Positions 1-6,573 are shown, counted from the first letter of the stretch. The stretch is DNA of 12,302 bases from an uncultured Kineosporia sp. (GCA_937859855.1 CALMAR010000269.1:1-12302), one strand, 5' to 3'. Notes: generated from the letters alone by a model not told the origin. Numbers and translations are program-made.

Positions 1-227
1 GCGCAGCGCGGCCCCTTGATGTCTAAGAGGTCAATTCAGCAGCAGCGCCCCGCTCAATCTTCCCGGCCCATCCATCGCCACAACTCACCGACCATCGGCG
101 GCCACCGGAGTTGGCCGCAGCGCATGCGACCCATGGCGTCCACGGCGCCGGAAAGTCTGCCTCGCCGTCTGGCCACCGCCGCTGTCCAGGACTTACGGTC
201 ACGCGCCGAGTCATCATCCGGGCCGGG

Positions 228-665
228 TCAGGTCGCGGGTTGCAGGTGCTCGCCGTCATGAGCGCGCACGGCAGGTGCTTCCGGGTCCAGGGCGTCGAGC
301 ATGCGGACGGCGTACGCCTCGCTCATGGTGTCGCGCACCTCGTCCGGGGTGAGCCAGGCGAAGGCCCGGGTCTCATCGCTGGGCCGAAGCTGCCCACCGA
401 CCACGGTGCAGCGGAAGACGATGGCCACGATGCCGCGGGACATGTTCTTGTATAGGCCGGTCACTTGGACCGGCTGCACGTCGAGACCGGTCTCCTCCCT
501 CACCTCCCGCCGCAACCCGTCCTCGATCGTCTCGCCCAGCTCCAACACCCCGCCGGGCGGCTCCCATTGCTTGTTATCGCTGCGCTGGACGGCCAGCAGG
601 CGGCCGTCCCGGACGATGGCACCGGCCACGCTGACCGAGTGCTTCGGGGTGCTCGTCTGGCTCAT
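228..665 (-). CDS. pif: Nudix hydrolase, Pif-like immunity protein of the element
   Basis: Protein of 145 residues with a complete Nudix box: G39, E45, R53-E54, E57-E58 and G60 fit GX5EX7REUXEEXGU exactly, so it should bind a divalent metal and hydrolyse a nucleoside-diphosphate-linked substrate. The substrate cannot be read from sequence. In pSAM2 the pif gene encodes a Nudix-motif protein that blocks redundant transfer between cells already carrying the element. The same position, next to and divergent from the GntR regulator at the element edge, suggests the same role here (inference). The ATG at 665 is the first in frame and lies about 20 bases after a candidate -10. No strong Shine-Dalgarno is visible. 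The alternative is a general housekeeping Nudix enzyme carried as cargo. Confidence 0.82.
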   Translation of the reverse strand: MSQTSTPKHSVSVAGAIVRDGRLLAVQRSDNKQWEPPGGVLELGETIEDGLRREVREETGLDVQPVQVTGLYKNMSRGIVAIVFRCTVVGGQLRPSDETRAFAWLTPDEVRDTMSEAYAVRMLDALDPEAPAVRAHDGEHLQPAT

Positions 666-686
666 CGCAGGGCCGCCTGCCTGGTA

Positions 687-714
687 AATAGAATCGATCA
701 GAGGCTACTGTCGA
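687..714 (-). promoter_or_regulatory. Candidate promoter of the Nudix gene
   Basis: Read on the minus strand, TCGACA (plus-strand 709-714) and TCTATT (plus-strand 687-692) are separated by 16 bases. They match the sigma-70-type -35 in 5 of 6 and the -10 in 4 of 6 positions. The -35 lies inside the inverted repeat 705-733, so the GntR repressor would probably block it. This is a motif reading only. Confidence 0.4.
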
Positions 715-733
715 CTTGTTTAGTCGAGTGTAG
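705..733. promoter_or_regulatory. Candidate GntR (KorSA-like) operator O1 in the divergent pif/korSA region
   Basis: Inverted repeat of two 12-base arms, CTACTGTCGACT (705-716) and AGTCGAGTGTAG (722-733), around a 5-base spacer. Ten of 12 positions pair. The half-site TACACTCG-A/T-CT recurs at 1599-1618 in front of the pra-like gene. GntR/HutC repressors usually bind such dyads, and the regulator gene lies next door. Binding is inferred. Confidence 0.55.
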
Positions 734-777
734 GTGTTCCTGCGGTCCTGGTGACCGCCGAACGGTCAAGGGTTGTC

Positions 778-1551
778 GTGAGCGTGGGTATCGATCCTCT
801 GAGTGATCGGCCGGTGTACCGGCAGATCGCGGACGTGCTGCGCGACCGTATCGGCTCGGGGGAACTGCGGGCCGGGGAGCAGCTGCCGAGTGAGCGCGAG
901 CTAATCGACAGCTTTGGCGCCTCCCGGGGCACGGTGCGTCAGGCGATCGCGATACTGCGCGGCGAGGGCCTGATCGAGGTCGAGCACGGCCGCGGCGCCT
1001 ACGTCCGGAGCCTGCCGCCGGTGCGGCGGGTCTCCTACGACCGGTTCTCGCGTCGCCACCGCCAGGCGGGCCGCGCCGCCTACCTGGCCGAGATGGACAG
1101 CGAGAACCGCCAGCCTTCGGTGGACATCATCCGGATCGGGCAGGAACCCGCCCCGCGAGAGGCTGCGAGTCGCCTCGGAATTGAGCCCGGGGAGCCGGTT
1201 CTCGTCCGAGCACGCCGCTACCTGGCCGACGGTGAGCCGATGGAGCTCGCCACCTCGTACGTGCCCTGGCGAATGGCCGAGGGCACTGCGATGGTCGAGC
1301 CGAACCCCGGCCCCGGCGGCATCTACGCCCGGCTCGAAGAGACCGGACACGTCCTCACCACTCTGACCGAGGACGTGACCGCGCGGATGCCAACCCCTGA
1401 AGAAGTGCGCGCGCTGCGGCTCGCGCCCGGCGTCCCAGTGCTGCACCTTATCCGCACGGCCATCGACCAGGCCGCAGTGCCGGTCGAGGTCTGCGACACC
1501 GTGATGGCAGCAGACCGGTACGTGCTGACGTATGCGCTACCCGCCGACTGA
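778..1551 (+). CDS. korSA: GntR/HutC-family transcriptional repressor, KorSA-like
   Basis: About 257 residues from GTG 778. An N-terminal GntR winged helix (residues about 8-75) has the family pattern PVYRQIADVLRDRI, LPSERELIDSFGASRGTVRQAI and a wing ending in GAYV. A UTRA effector-binding domain (about 100-255) follows, ending in a typical EVCDTVMAADRYVLTY. GTG 778 is chosen because AAGGG lies 5 bases upstream. GTG 751 is in frame but has no ribosome binding site. In pSAM2, KorSA is the central repressor of pra and of itself. The same gene order and the two shared candidate operators support that role here. The UTRA ligand is unknown. It is divergent from the Nudix gene, and the pra-like gene begins 121 bases downstream. 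Confidence 0.85.
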   Translation: MSVGIDPLSDRPVYRQIADVLRDRIGSGELRAGEQLPSERELIDSFGASRGTVRQAIAILRGEGLIEVEHGRGAYVRSLPPVRRVSYDRFSRRHRQAGRAAYLAEMDSENRQPSVDIIRIGQEPAPREAASRLGIEPGEPVLVRARRYLADGEPMELATSYVPWRMAEGTAMVEPNPGPGGIYARLEETGHVLTTLTEDVTARMPTPEEVRALRLAPGVPVLHLIRTAIDQAAVPVEVCDTVMAADRYVLTYALPAD

Positions 1552-1590
1552 CCGCCGAGGAAGAAATCAGACACAAACCCGCCTCATCGC

Positions 1591-1620
1591 TTGACTCGTA
1601 CACTCGTCTAGACGTGTATT
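1591..1620 (+). promoter_or_regulatory. Promoter of the pra-like gene and conjugation operon with embedded operator O2 (1599-1618)
   Basis: TTGACT (1591-1596) and TGTATT (1615-1620) are spaced by 18 bases and make a plausible sigma-70 promoter. The dyad TACACTCGTCT / AGACGTGTA (1599-1618), centred on the perfect palindrome CGTCTAGACG, fills the spacer. Its left half-site matches the one in O1. A repressor bound here would exclude RNA polymerase. The expected transcript starts near 1627, leaving about 45 bases of leader before ATG 1673. The region is AT-richer than its surroundings. Confidence 0.55.
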
Positions 1621-1672
1621 CGAGTTGAGCGGGAGGAATTGCCTCTCGCGGTGACGAGAGGACAAGAGAGCG

Positions 1673-2155
1673 ATGGCTCTGCAGAACGGGCACCGGTTCG
1701 CGGTGCAGATGACCGAGGTGTTCGCCCACGGCCTGTACGCGATCAACGTGGATCAGGCGATGGACTACGACGAGAAGACCAGAGCTCGCACGCCGTCGCG
1801 GGACAAGGTGACGGACTCGCTGGTGTGGACGGTGTCGTGCATCGACTCCGACCCGGAGGCGCGGGCCAAGGAGGTGCGGGTGAAGCTCCTGGCCCCGCAT
1901 ATGCCGGTGCTGCCGCCGGAGATCGTGCCGGGCTCGGGCCTGCGGCCGGTGATGTTTTCCGGGATGACGGTCACCCCCTACATCGACGACAACGGGCGGG
2001 GCCGGGCCCGGCTGGCGTTCTCCTTCCGCGCCACCGACATGCGCGAACCCGCCTCCGGAGAGCTGGGCAAGGCCACCGCCGGTTCGGCCACCCAGACGGG
2101 TCGTTCCGGCGGGCAGGCGCCCGGCTCGGGTCAGGCCGGTGATCGGGCCGCCTGA
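1673..2155 (+). CDS. pra: Pra-like plasmid replication, integration and excision activator
   Basis: Protein of 160 residues. Residues 1-125 form a compact domain that resembles the AICE proteins annotated as activator of replication, integration and excision (opening MALQ..F.V....VFAHG.YAI, then VTPYIDDNGRGRARLAFSFRATDMR). The tail (about 130-160) is low-complexity and rich in G, S, Q and A. No catalytic motif is visible. ATG 1673 is preceded by purine-rich GAGAGGACAAGAGAG. It is the first gene after the repressor and carries the operator-embedded promoter, exactly the place of pra in the pSAM2 circuit (KorSA represses pra; Pra activates rep, xis and int). Assignment to Pra is from remembered family resemblance and context, so it is moderate. 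Confidence 0.62.
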   Translation: MALQNGHRFAVQMTEVFAHGLYAINVDQAMDYDEKTRARTPSRDKVTDSLVWTVSCIDSDPEARAKEVRVKLLAPHMPVLPPEIVPGSGLRPVMFSGMTVTPYIDDNGRGRARLAFSFRATDMREPASGELGKATAGSATQTGRSGGQAPGSGQAGDRAA

Positions 2156-2165
2156 TCTTGCGTGA

Positions 2166-2216
2166 CCTCCCTGACAGGGAGGGACCCCCGGCCTGGTTGC
2201 CGCCGGGCCGGGGGTC
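2166..2216 (+). terminator. Tandem strong hairpins after the pra-like gene (terminator or attenuator)
   Basis: Two adjacent stem-loops. The first has a 7-bp perfect stem CCTCCCT/AGGGAGG with a 3-base loop (2166-2182). The second has a 14-bp stem, GACCCCCGGCCTGG (2183-2196) against 2203-2216, with one G-U pair and a 6-base loop. No T-run follows, as is common for actinomycete terminators. They probably end or attenuate the pra transcript before the transfer genes, or protect its 3' end. Confidence 0.6.
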
Positions 2217-2266
2217 ATGCACCACACCAGTTTCCATTCAGCCGCTAAACCTCAGGAGCTACTGCG

Positions 2267-2551
2267 ATGCCTGTCCAGGCTACCGACCCGACCGACCACC
2301 CCGACCCGATCGACCCGTCCCCGGCCGCCGGCCTTCCGCCTGCACCGGTCACTCGGCGTCGTGCCCGTAAGTGCCGCACCTGCGGCCAGCCGTCCCCGAC
2401 CGCTCTGGTGCGGGGTGAGTGCCCGTCCTGCGCCGGTTTCCAGCCGCTGCCGCTGCGCGACGCGGGCGGCCGGTTCCTCACCCTGCACGCCGAACCCACC
2501 CGCGCCGACGCCTACGCCGCGAAGTACGCCGCCAAGGGCGGTGGTCGGTGA
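2267..2551 (+). CDS. Small zinc-ribbon protein of unknown function
   Basis: Protein of 94 residues. A Pro/Asp-rich N-terminus (DPT-DHP-DPI-DPS run, residues about 7-18) is followed by a basic stretch and a zinc ribbon with C36-x2-C39 and C52-x2-C55, then a hydrophilic tail ending KYAAKGGGR. AGGAG (2254-2258) lies 8 bases before ATG 2267. The stop TGA overlaps the ATG of the translocase gene in TGATG, so the two are probably translationally coupled. The zinc ribbon suggests nucleic-acid or protein binding, perhaps as an accessory to the translocase, but I do not recognise a named family. The 5' part carries an imperfect 9-base repeat. Confidence 0.72.
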   Translation: MPVQATDPTDHPDPIDPSPAAGLPPAPVTRRRARKCRTCGQPSPTALVRGECPSCAGFQPLPLRDAGGRFLTLHAEPTRADAYAAKYAAKGGGR

Positions 2552-4107
2552 TGCAGTACCTGATCAACGGCACCCGCGCCGATGACCTCGCCGGGACGGG
2601 CATGTTCACCAAGCGCCGGATCGCGATCCCGCTGACGGCGCAGGCGCTCTATCACGGGCTCCGGTGGCTGGGCCGCGTGCTGGGCCGCCTTATAGCGACG
2701 GCGGCCCGGCACCCGGGTCTGTCGGTCGTGCTTGGGCTCGCGGTGGCGTGCTGGGTGCGGTTCGGCCGGTGGAGCCTGCTCGGCTACGCCGCCGCCGTCG
2801 CCCTCGGCCTGGCCGGGTGGCTGCGGCTGTCGCCCGGCTCGTTCGACCGGTACGTGGTTCAGCCCGCCCGAGGCTGGCTGCGCTGGACGCTGCGCTACCG
2901 GCGGCTGTGGTACCCGGCCCTGCACGGCTGCGGCCTGACCAGGACGACCCCGGACCGTGAGGTTTACGTCCCCCAGGTCATCAAGGCCCACTCGACCCGG
3001 GTCGTTGACACCTTGCACGTGCGGCTGCTGCATGGGCACACCCCCGAGGACCTGGCCCGGCAAGGCGAGGGACTTCGCCACGCCTTCGGCGCCCACCGGG
3101 TCGCGATCATCGAAGACGCCCCCGGAAAGGTCCGCGTTCTGATCTACGCCTCGGACCCGCTGACCCGGGTCGTGCCGCCATTCCCGGTCCATCTGCTGCC
3201 CACCCCGGACCAACTCACGTCCGGCGCCGGAGTGTTCCTACCGGTGGCGCTGTCCGAGGCGGGTGAGGTCTACCGGCTGCGCTTGGACGGCACCCACTGC
3301 CTGATCGCGGGTGCGACCGGCGCCGGGAAGGGCTCGGTCTTGCAGTCGGTGTTCCGCGCCCTCGGGCCCGCGATCGCAGCCGGGGTGGTCCGGCTGTCCG
3401 GGATCGACCCGAAAGGCGGGATCGAGTTCCACCCCGCCCGAGCCCTGTTCACCTACTACACCGACGAAACCCCCGAGCAGATGGTCCAGCTCCTAGAAGC
3501 GGCGGTGCAGCGGATGCAGGCCCGAAAGTTCCGGATGCGTGATGCCGGGCTGCGCGCCCACACCCCCAGCCTCGCGGAACCGTTCGAGGTCATCACCATC
3601 GATGAACTGGCGTTCCTGACCGCCTACTGCGACACCCGCGCCCTGAAGGACCGGATCAAGACCGCCCTCGCGCTGCTGACCACCCAGGGCCGCGCGGTCG
3701 GCTTCTGCGTGCTGGCCGCCGTGCAGGACCCGCGCAAGGACGTGCTGCCGCTGCGGGACCTATTCCCGACCCGGGTCGCGCTGCGCCTGGCCGAAGACAG
3801 CCATGTCGACATGGTGCTGGGGGACGGCGCGAAAGATCGGGGCGCTCTGTGTCACCGCATCCCCGACACCCTGCCCGGTGTGGGGTTCGTCCTGGTCGAG
3901 GGCGCGGCCGAACCCGTCCGGGTCCGGTTCTCCTGGATCGACGACGAAGCCATTGGCGACGCGGTAATCCGCTGGCCCGCGCCGTATCTGGCACCCGGGA
4001 AGGCTCGGGTCATCGACCTGACCAGCTACGACCGGCGCGACCCGACGCCACCTCAACAGGGTCAGCGGCCCGGATCAGCGGATGAATTGGAACCGCCCGG
4101 CGCGTGA
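2551..4107 (+). CDS. traSA: FtsK/SpoIIIE-like conjugative DNA translocase (TraSA/TraB type)
   Basis: About 518 residues. The N-terminus has two predicted membrane helices (about 55-70 and 74-91). The C-terminal half is an FtsK-like ATPase with Walker A GATGAGKGS (254-262, K260), the SGIDPKGGIEF motif and Walker B VITIDE (347-352, D351/E352), followed by a TQGRA..GFCVLAAVQDPRKD segment typical of the family. In mycelial actinomycetes such proteins alone move double-stranded DNA between cells, using a cis-acting clt site instead of a relaxase. ATG 2551 overlaps the upstream stop. GTG 2548 directly before it is an equally possible start. The C-terminal residues after about 490 are Pro/Gln-rich. 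The family's separate winged-helix DNA-recognition domain is not obvious to me. Confidence 0.9.
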   Translation: MQYLINGTRADDLAGTGMFTKRRIAIPLTAQALYHGLRWLGRVLGRLIATAARHPGLSVVLGLAVACWVRFGRWSLLGYAAAVALGLAGWLRLSPGSFDRYVVQPARGWLRWTLRYRRLWYPALHGCGLTRTTPDREVYVPQVIKAHSTRVVDTLHVRLLHGHTPEDLARQGEGLRHAFGAHRVAIIEDAPGKVRVLIYASDPLTRVVPPFPVHLLPTPDQLTSGAGVFLPVALSEAGEVYRLRLDGTHCLIAGATGAGKGSVLQSVFRALGPAIAAGVVRLSGIDPKGGIEFHPARALFTYYTDETPEQMVQLLEAAVQRMQARKFRMRDAGLRAHTPSLAEPFEVITIDELAFLTAYCDTRALKDRIKTALALLTTQGRAVGFCVLAAVQDPRKDVLPLRDLFPTRVALRLAEDSHVDMVLGDGAKDRGALCHRIPDTLPGVGFVLVEGAAEPVRVRFSWIDDEAIGDAVIRWPAPYLAPGKARVIDLTSYDRRDPTPPQQGQRPGSADELEPPGA

Positions 4108-4178
4108 GCCCGCTGGCCGCGAGACCGCGTGTGCCGCAACTACTTCGACTTTCTCGCCCATCTCGAAAGGAATCTCTC

Positions 4179-4415
4179 ATGATCACCGTCGGCCTGTGGC
4201 TGCTGTACGCGCTGCTTGTGTTCGCCATCTACACCTCCACCGCTGGCTACCGGGCCCGCGTCGAGGTGTGGAAGGCGCGCGAACGCCAGCGCCTCGACCA
4301 CGAACGAGCCCTGCAAGCCCAAGACCTGCAACAGCGGGCCAAAGACCGCCAGACCGCCGCCGCTCGCTGGGACGTCATCGCCCAACTCGGCCGCAAGCTT
4401 GGCGGACCCTCGTGA
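4179..4415 (+). CDS. Small membrane-anchored coiled-coil protein (possible spread protein)
   Basis: Protein of 78 residues. One N-terminal membrane helix (about 3-20, LWLLYALLVFAIY) is followed by a charged, Arg/Glu/Gln-rich helix (about 24-65) likely to form a coiled coil in the cytoplasm. ATG 4179 is chosen because GAAAGGA (4165-4171) lies 7 bases upstream. An in-frame GTG at 4104 overlapping the translocase stop would add 25 residues but gives no better protein. The last bases overlap GTG 4412 of the next gene. Small membrane Spd proteins next to tra genes assist intramycelial spread in related elements. That role here is an inference from size, topology and position, not from a recognised family. 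Confidence 0.7.
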   Translation: MITVGLWLLYALLVFAIYTSTAGYRARVEVWKARERQRLDHERALQAQDLQQRAKDRQTAAARWDVIAQLGRKLGGPS

Positions 4416-4627
4416 GCACGGGCCTGCCCCCGACCACCGCTCTGGTGGACGGCGGGTATCACCCCGGGTGGGTGCTGGTCGGCTCGGCCGGACTGTGGGC
4501 CGCTGACTGCCTGTCACCCGGCTGCCTGTGGAGCATCACCACCTCCACCCCCGAGGCCGCCGACCACGCCGCCGAAACCCACACGGCGATCCACGTCCAC
4601 TACGTCCGAGAGGTCCAGGAACTGTGA
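4412..4627 (+). CDS. Hypothetical protein, 71 residues, between tra and rep
   Basis: Starts at GTG 4412, overlapping the preceding TGA in GTGA, and ends in another GTGA at 4624-4627. Coding is supported by about 89% G+C at third positions (counted by eye) and by the overlaps at both ends. The protein has a short non-polar middle (WVLVGSAGLWAADCL, about 20-34), two cysteines (C33, C38), and a His-rich C-terminal part (HAAETHTAIHVHYV). There is no convincing membrane helix and no motif I recognise. C33/C38 with the histidines could bind a metal, but that is speculation. Position suggests a replication or transfer accessory role. Confidence 0.6.
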   Translation: MSTGLPPTTALVDGGYHPGWVLVGSAGLWAADCLSPGCLWSITTSTPEAADHAAETHTAIHVHYVREVQEL

Positions 4628-4662
4628 CTGCCATCGATGAAAACCGCCGTGGCACATCGGGA

Positions 4663-4848
4663 TCAGTTCCGGCGTGCCCAGCGTCGAGAGAAGATCATGT
4701 AGAGACCGATGGTGATGAATCCCGCAGCGATCACATAGCCGATGAGGTTCCAGGCGTTATCAGGTGCCCGACCGAGGGTGAAGACCAGGCCGCCAAGGAT
4801 GAAGAACACGCCCCAGGCCGTCATCACCCAACCATTGACCGGTCGCAT
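4663..4848 (-). CDS. Small two-helix membrane protein, antisense across the rep 5' region
   Basis: Protein of 61 residues: short basic start, helix 1 (about 9-26, TAWGVFFILGGLVFTLG), a short polar turn (RAPDNAWN), helix 2 (about 34-53, LIGYVIAAGFITIGLYMIF), and a basic tail RRWARRN. Both ends would face the cytoplasm by the positive-inside rule. By my count over 62 codons the minus frame has G+C of about 53/50/74% at codon positions 1/2/3, a coding pattern. The rep frame through the same bases has 74/50/53, which is not. Overall G+C is about 58% against 70-77% in neighbours, suggesting separate acquisition. The ribosome binding site before ATG 4848 is weak. Function unknown. Confidence 0.6.
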   Translation of the reverse strand: MRPVNGWVMTAWGVFFILGGLVFTLGRAPDNAWNLIGYVIAAGFITIGLYMIFSRRWARRN

Positions 4849-4893
4849 TCGGGCAGCTTAGGCCGACGCACCACCCGGGCGGAACGGGCCCGC

Positions 4894-6573
4894 ATGCCCC
4901 TGGCCGCCGACGTGGTCGAGGCGGTCGCCATCAGCCACGGGGTGTGCATCCGGCCCGTACCGATGCGGGTCACCGACACCTTCACCGGTGACGTGACTTT
5001 CGTCGACCTGCCCTGCGGGGCCACCCTCGCTAGTACGTGCCCGCCGTGCGCGGAACGGTCCCGGCGGTTGCGGGTGCACCAGTGCCGGGAGGGCTGGCAC
5101 GCCGACTGCGAGCCGGACTTGACCCCGGATGAGCCGACCGAGGATCAGATGCGGTTGGTGATCGAACGCGCCGACGCCACCGCCGCCGGGGACGCCTCGG
5201 ACATCGCGCGTCTGGATGCCGAGCTCGTGGCGGCCGGGGTCCGGGGCGACATCGACCCGCCTGCCCGGCCTGCGGCGCATCGGTCGACCCGGCGCCGCTC
5301 CGACGTTCCGGACCTGCCCAAGCTGCCGATGGCCGCGACCACCCTCGGGCGGACGTTCACCGGCAACGACGGTCAGGTGTTCCGGCCCTCCATGTTCCTG
5401 ACGGTCACCCTGCCCTCCTACGGGCGGGTGCTGCCGGACGGGACCCCGCGTGACCCGGGCAGCTACGACTACGAGCGGGCCGCCCGTGACGCCATCGGGT
5501 TCTCCGGGCTGCTGGATCGGCTGGTGCAGAACCTGCGCCGGGTCGCCGGGTATGACGTGCAGTACTTCGCCACCGTCGAACCACAGCGACGCCTGGCACC
5601 GCACGCCCACTTCGCGATCCGTGGCTCGATCCCCCGCAAGGTGCTGCGCCAGGTGGTCGCGGCCACCTACCGGCAGGTGTGGTGGCCCACCCCGGGCCGC
5701 GCCGTCTACGAAGAACAGCACCACCCGGTCTGGGACGAGGGCACCGGCTGCTACGTCGACCCGGCCACCGGGGCCGCGTTGACGACCTGGGCCGAAGCCA
5801 TGGAGCAGCTCGACCAGGCCGACGACCTCGCCGCCGAACTCGGAGACGGCGGCGCAGAGCCGTACCACGTCCTTCGGTTCGGATCGCAGGTCGACCTCAA
5901 GGGCATCCTCGCCGGAACCCCCGAGGCCGACCGGCTGATCGGCTACCTCGCGAAGTACCTCACCAAGTCCATGACCGACGCCATGACCGGCGATCCCGAC
6001 GACCTTGACGACGGTGACCACGTGACGGCCCGGCAGCGGGCGCATGTCGACCGGCTCGAGGCCGCCCTCCGGGTCCAGCCCTGCGGCCCCGGCTGCCCCA
6101 ACTGGCTGCGCTACGGCATCACCCCGAAGAACGCCCACGCAGGCATGGCGCCCGGGTCGTGCCGGTCCAAGGCCCACAAGCGCGACCACCTCGGCTACGC
6201 CGGACGCCGCATCCTCGTTTCCCGCAAGTGGACCGGCAAGACCCTCGCCGACCACCGACACGACCGCCGCGCCTGGGTCCTGGCCACCCTCGGCATCAGC
6301 CCCGGCCAAGCCGACCGGGACGCCGGCCACCCGGACGACGACCGCCGGCCGAACGACAAGACCCGCGACCGCTACGCCTGGGCCCACGCCGACCCCGACG
6401 CCCAACTCCAACCGCTCTCGCATCGGTTGCTCATGGCGATCAACCAGCGCCAGCAGTGGAAAGACGCGTACGAAGCCGCCCGGGACGGGAAACCACCGCC
6501 CACCGCGAATCTTTCAGCAACCGACCAGCCGCCGCAGCCTGACCCGGAAGGGAGCACCACCGATGGAAGGTAA
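4894..6573 (+). CDS. repSA: RepSA-type rolling-circle replication initiator
   Basis: At least 559 residues from ATG 4894. Seen: an N-terminal cysteine cluster (C41, C49-x2-C52, C64) fitting a zinc-binding fold. An H-x-H metal-site motif PHAHFAIRG (H237, H239) and a YLAKYLTKS motif (Y351, Y355) supply the likely nicking tyrosine. A second CGPGCPNW segment and a basic region follow. This is the RepSA initiator pattern of AICEs, which nicks the origin to start replication after excision. The start is uncertain. Recognisable family sequence (GRRTTRAERARMPLA) begins before ATG 4894, which has no clear ribosome binding site. The frame is open back to GTG 4624, which overlaps the upstream stop in GTGA after GAGAGG. 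That would give 649 residues, with an extension running antisense to the small membrane gene. The 3' end overlaps xis by 11 bases. Confidence 0.88.
   Translation: MPLAADVVEAVAISHGVCIRPVPMRVTDTFTGDVTFVDLPCGATLASTCPPCAERSRRLRVHQCREGWHADCEPDLTPDEPTEDQMRLVIERADATAAGDASDIARLDAELVAAGVRGDIDPPARPAAHRSTRRRSDVPDLPKLPMAATTLGRTFTGNDGQVFRPSMFLTVTLPSYGRVLPDGTPRDPGSYDYERAARDAIGFSGLLDRLVQNLRRVAGYDVQYFATVEPQRRLAPHAHFAIRGSIPRKVLRQVVAATYRQVWWPTPGRAVYEEQHHPVWDEGTGCYVDPATGAALTTWAEAMEQLDQADDLAAELGDGGAEPYHVLRFGSQVDLKGILAGTPEADRLIGYLAKYLTKSMTDAMTGDPDDLDDGDHVTARQRAHVDRLEAALRVQPCGPGCPNWLRYGITPKNAHAGMAPGSCRSKAHKRDHLGYAGRRILVSRKWTGKTLADHRHDRRAWVLATLGISPGQADRDAGHPDDDRRPNDKTRDRYAWAHADPDAQLQPLSHRLLMAINQRQQWKDAYEAARDGKPPPTANLSATDQPPQPDPEGSTTDGR

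Noticed and set aside
1..227. Possible left attachment site at the window start
   Set aside because: I compared it with the tRNA-Gly 3' half and found no shared stretch. The similar-looking GGGTCAGGTCGCGGGTT near 226-241 does not align.
23..259. Minus-strand open frame of 78 codons at the left edge
   Set aside because: It overlaps the Nudix 3' end, is low-complexity and Arg/Pro-rich, and has no convincing ribosome binding site or motif.
751..777. GTG 751 as the start of the GntR repressor
   Set aside because: No Shine-Dalgarno lies before it, whereas GTG 778 has AAGGG at proper spacing and begins the conserved sequence closely.
4858..6423. Long minus-strand open frame (521 codons) across rep
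   Set aside because: It mirrors the GC-rich rep gene, which has clear HxH and YLAKY motifs. The antisense protein is Val/Gly/Arg-rich without any domain.
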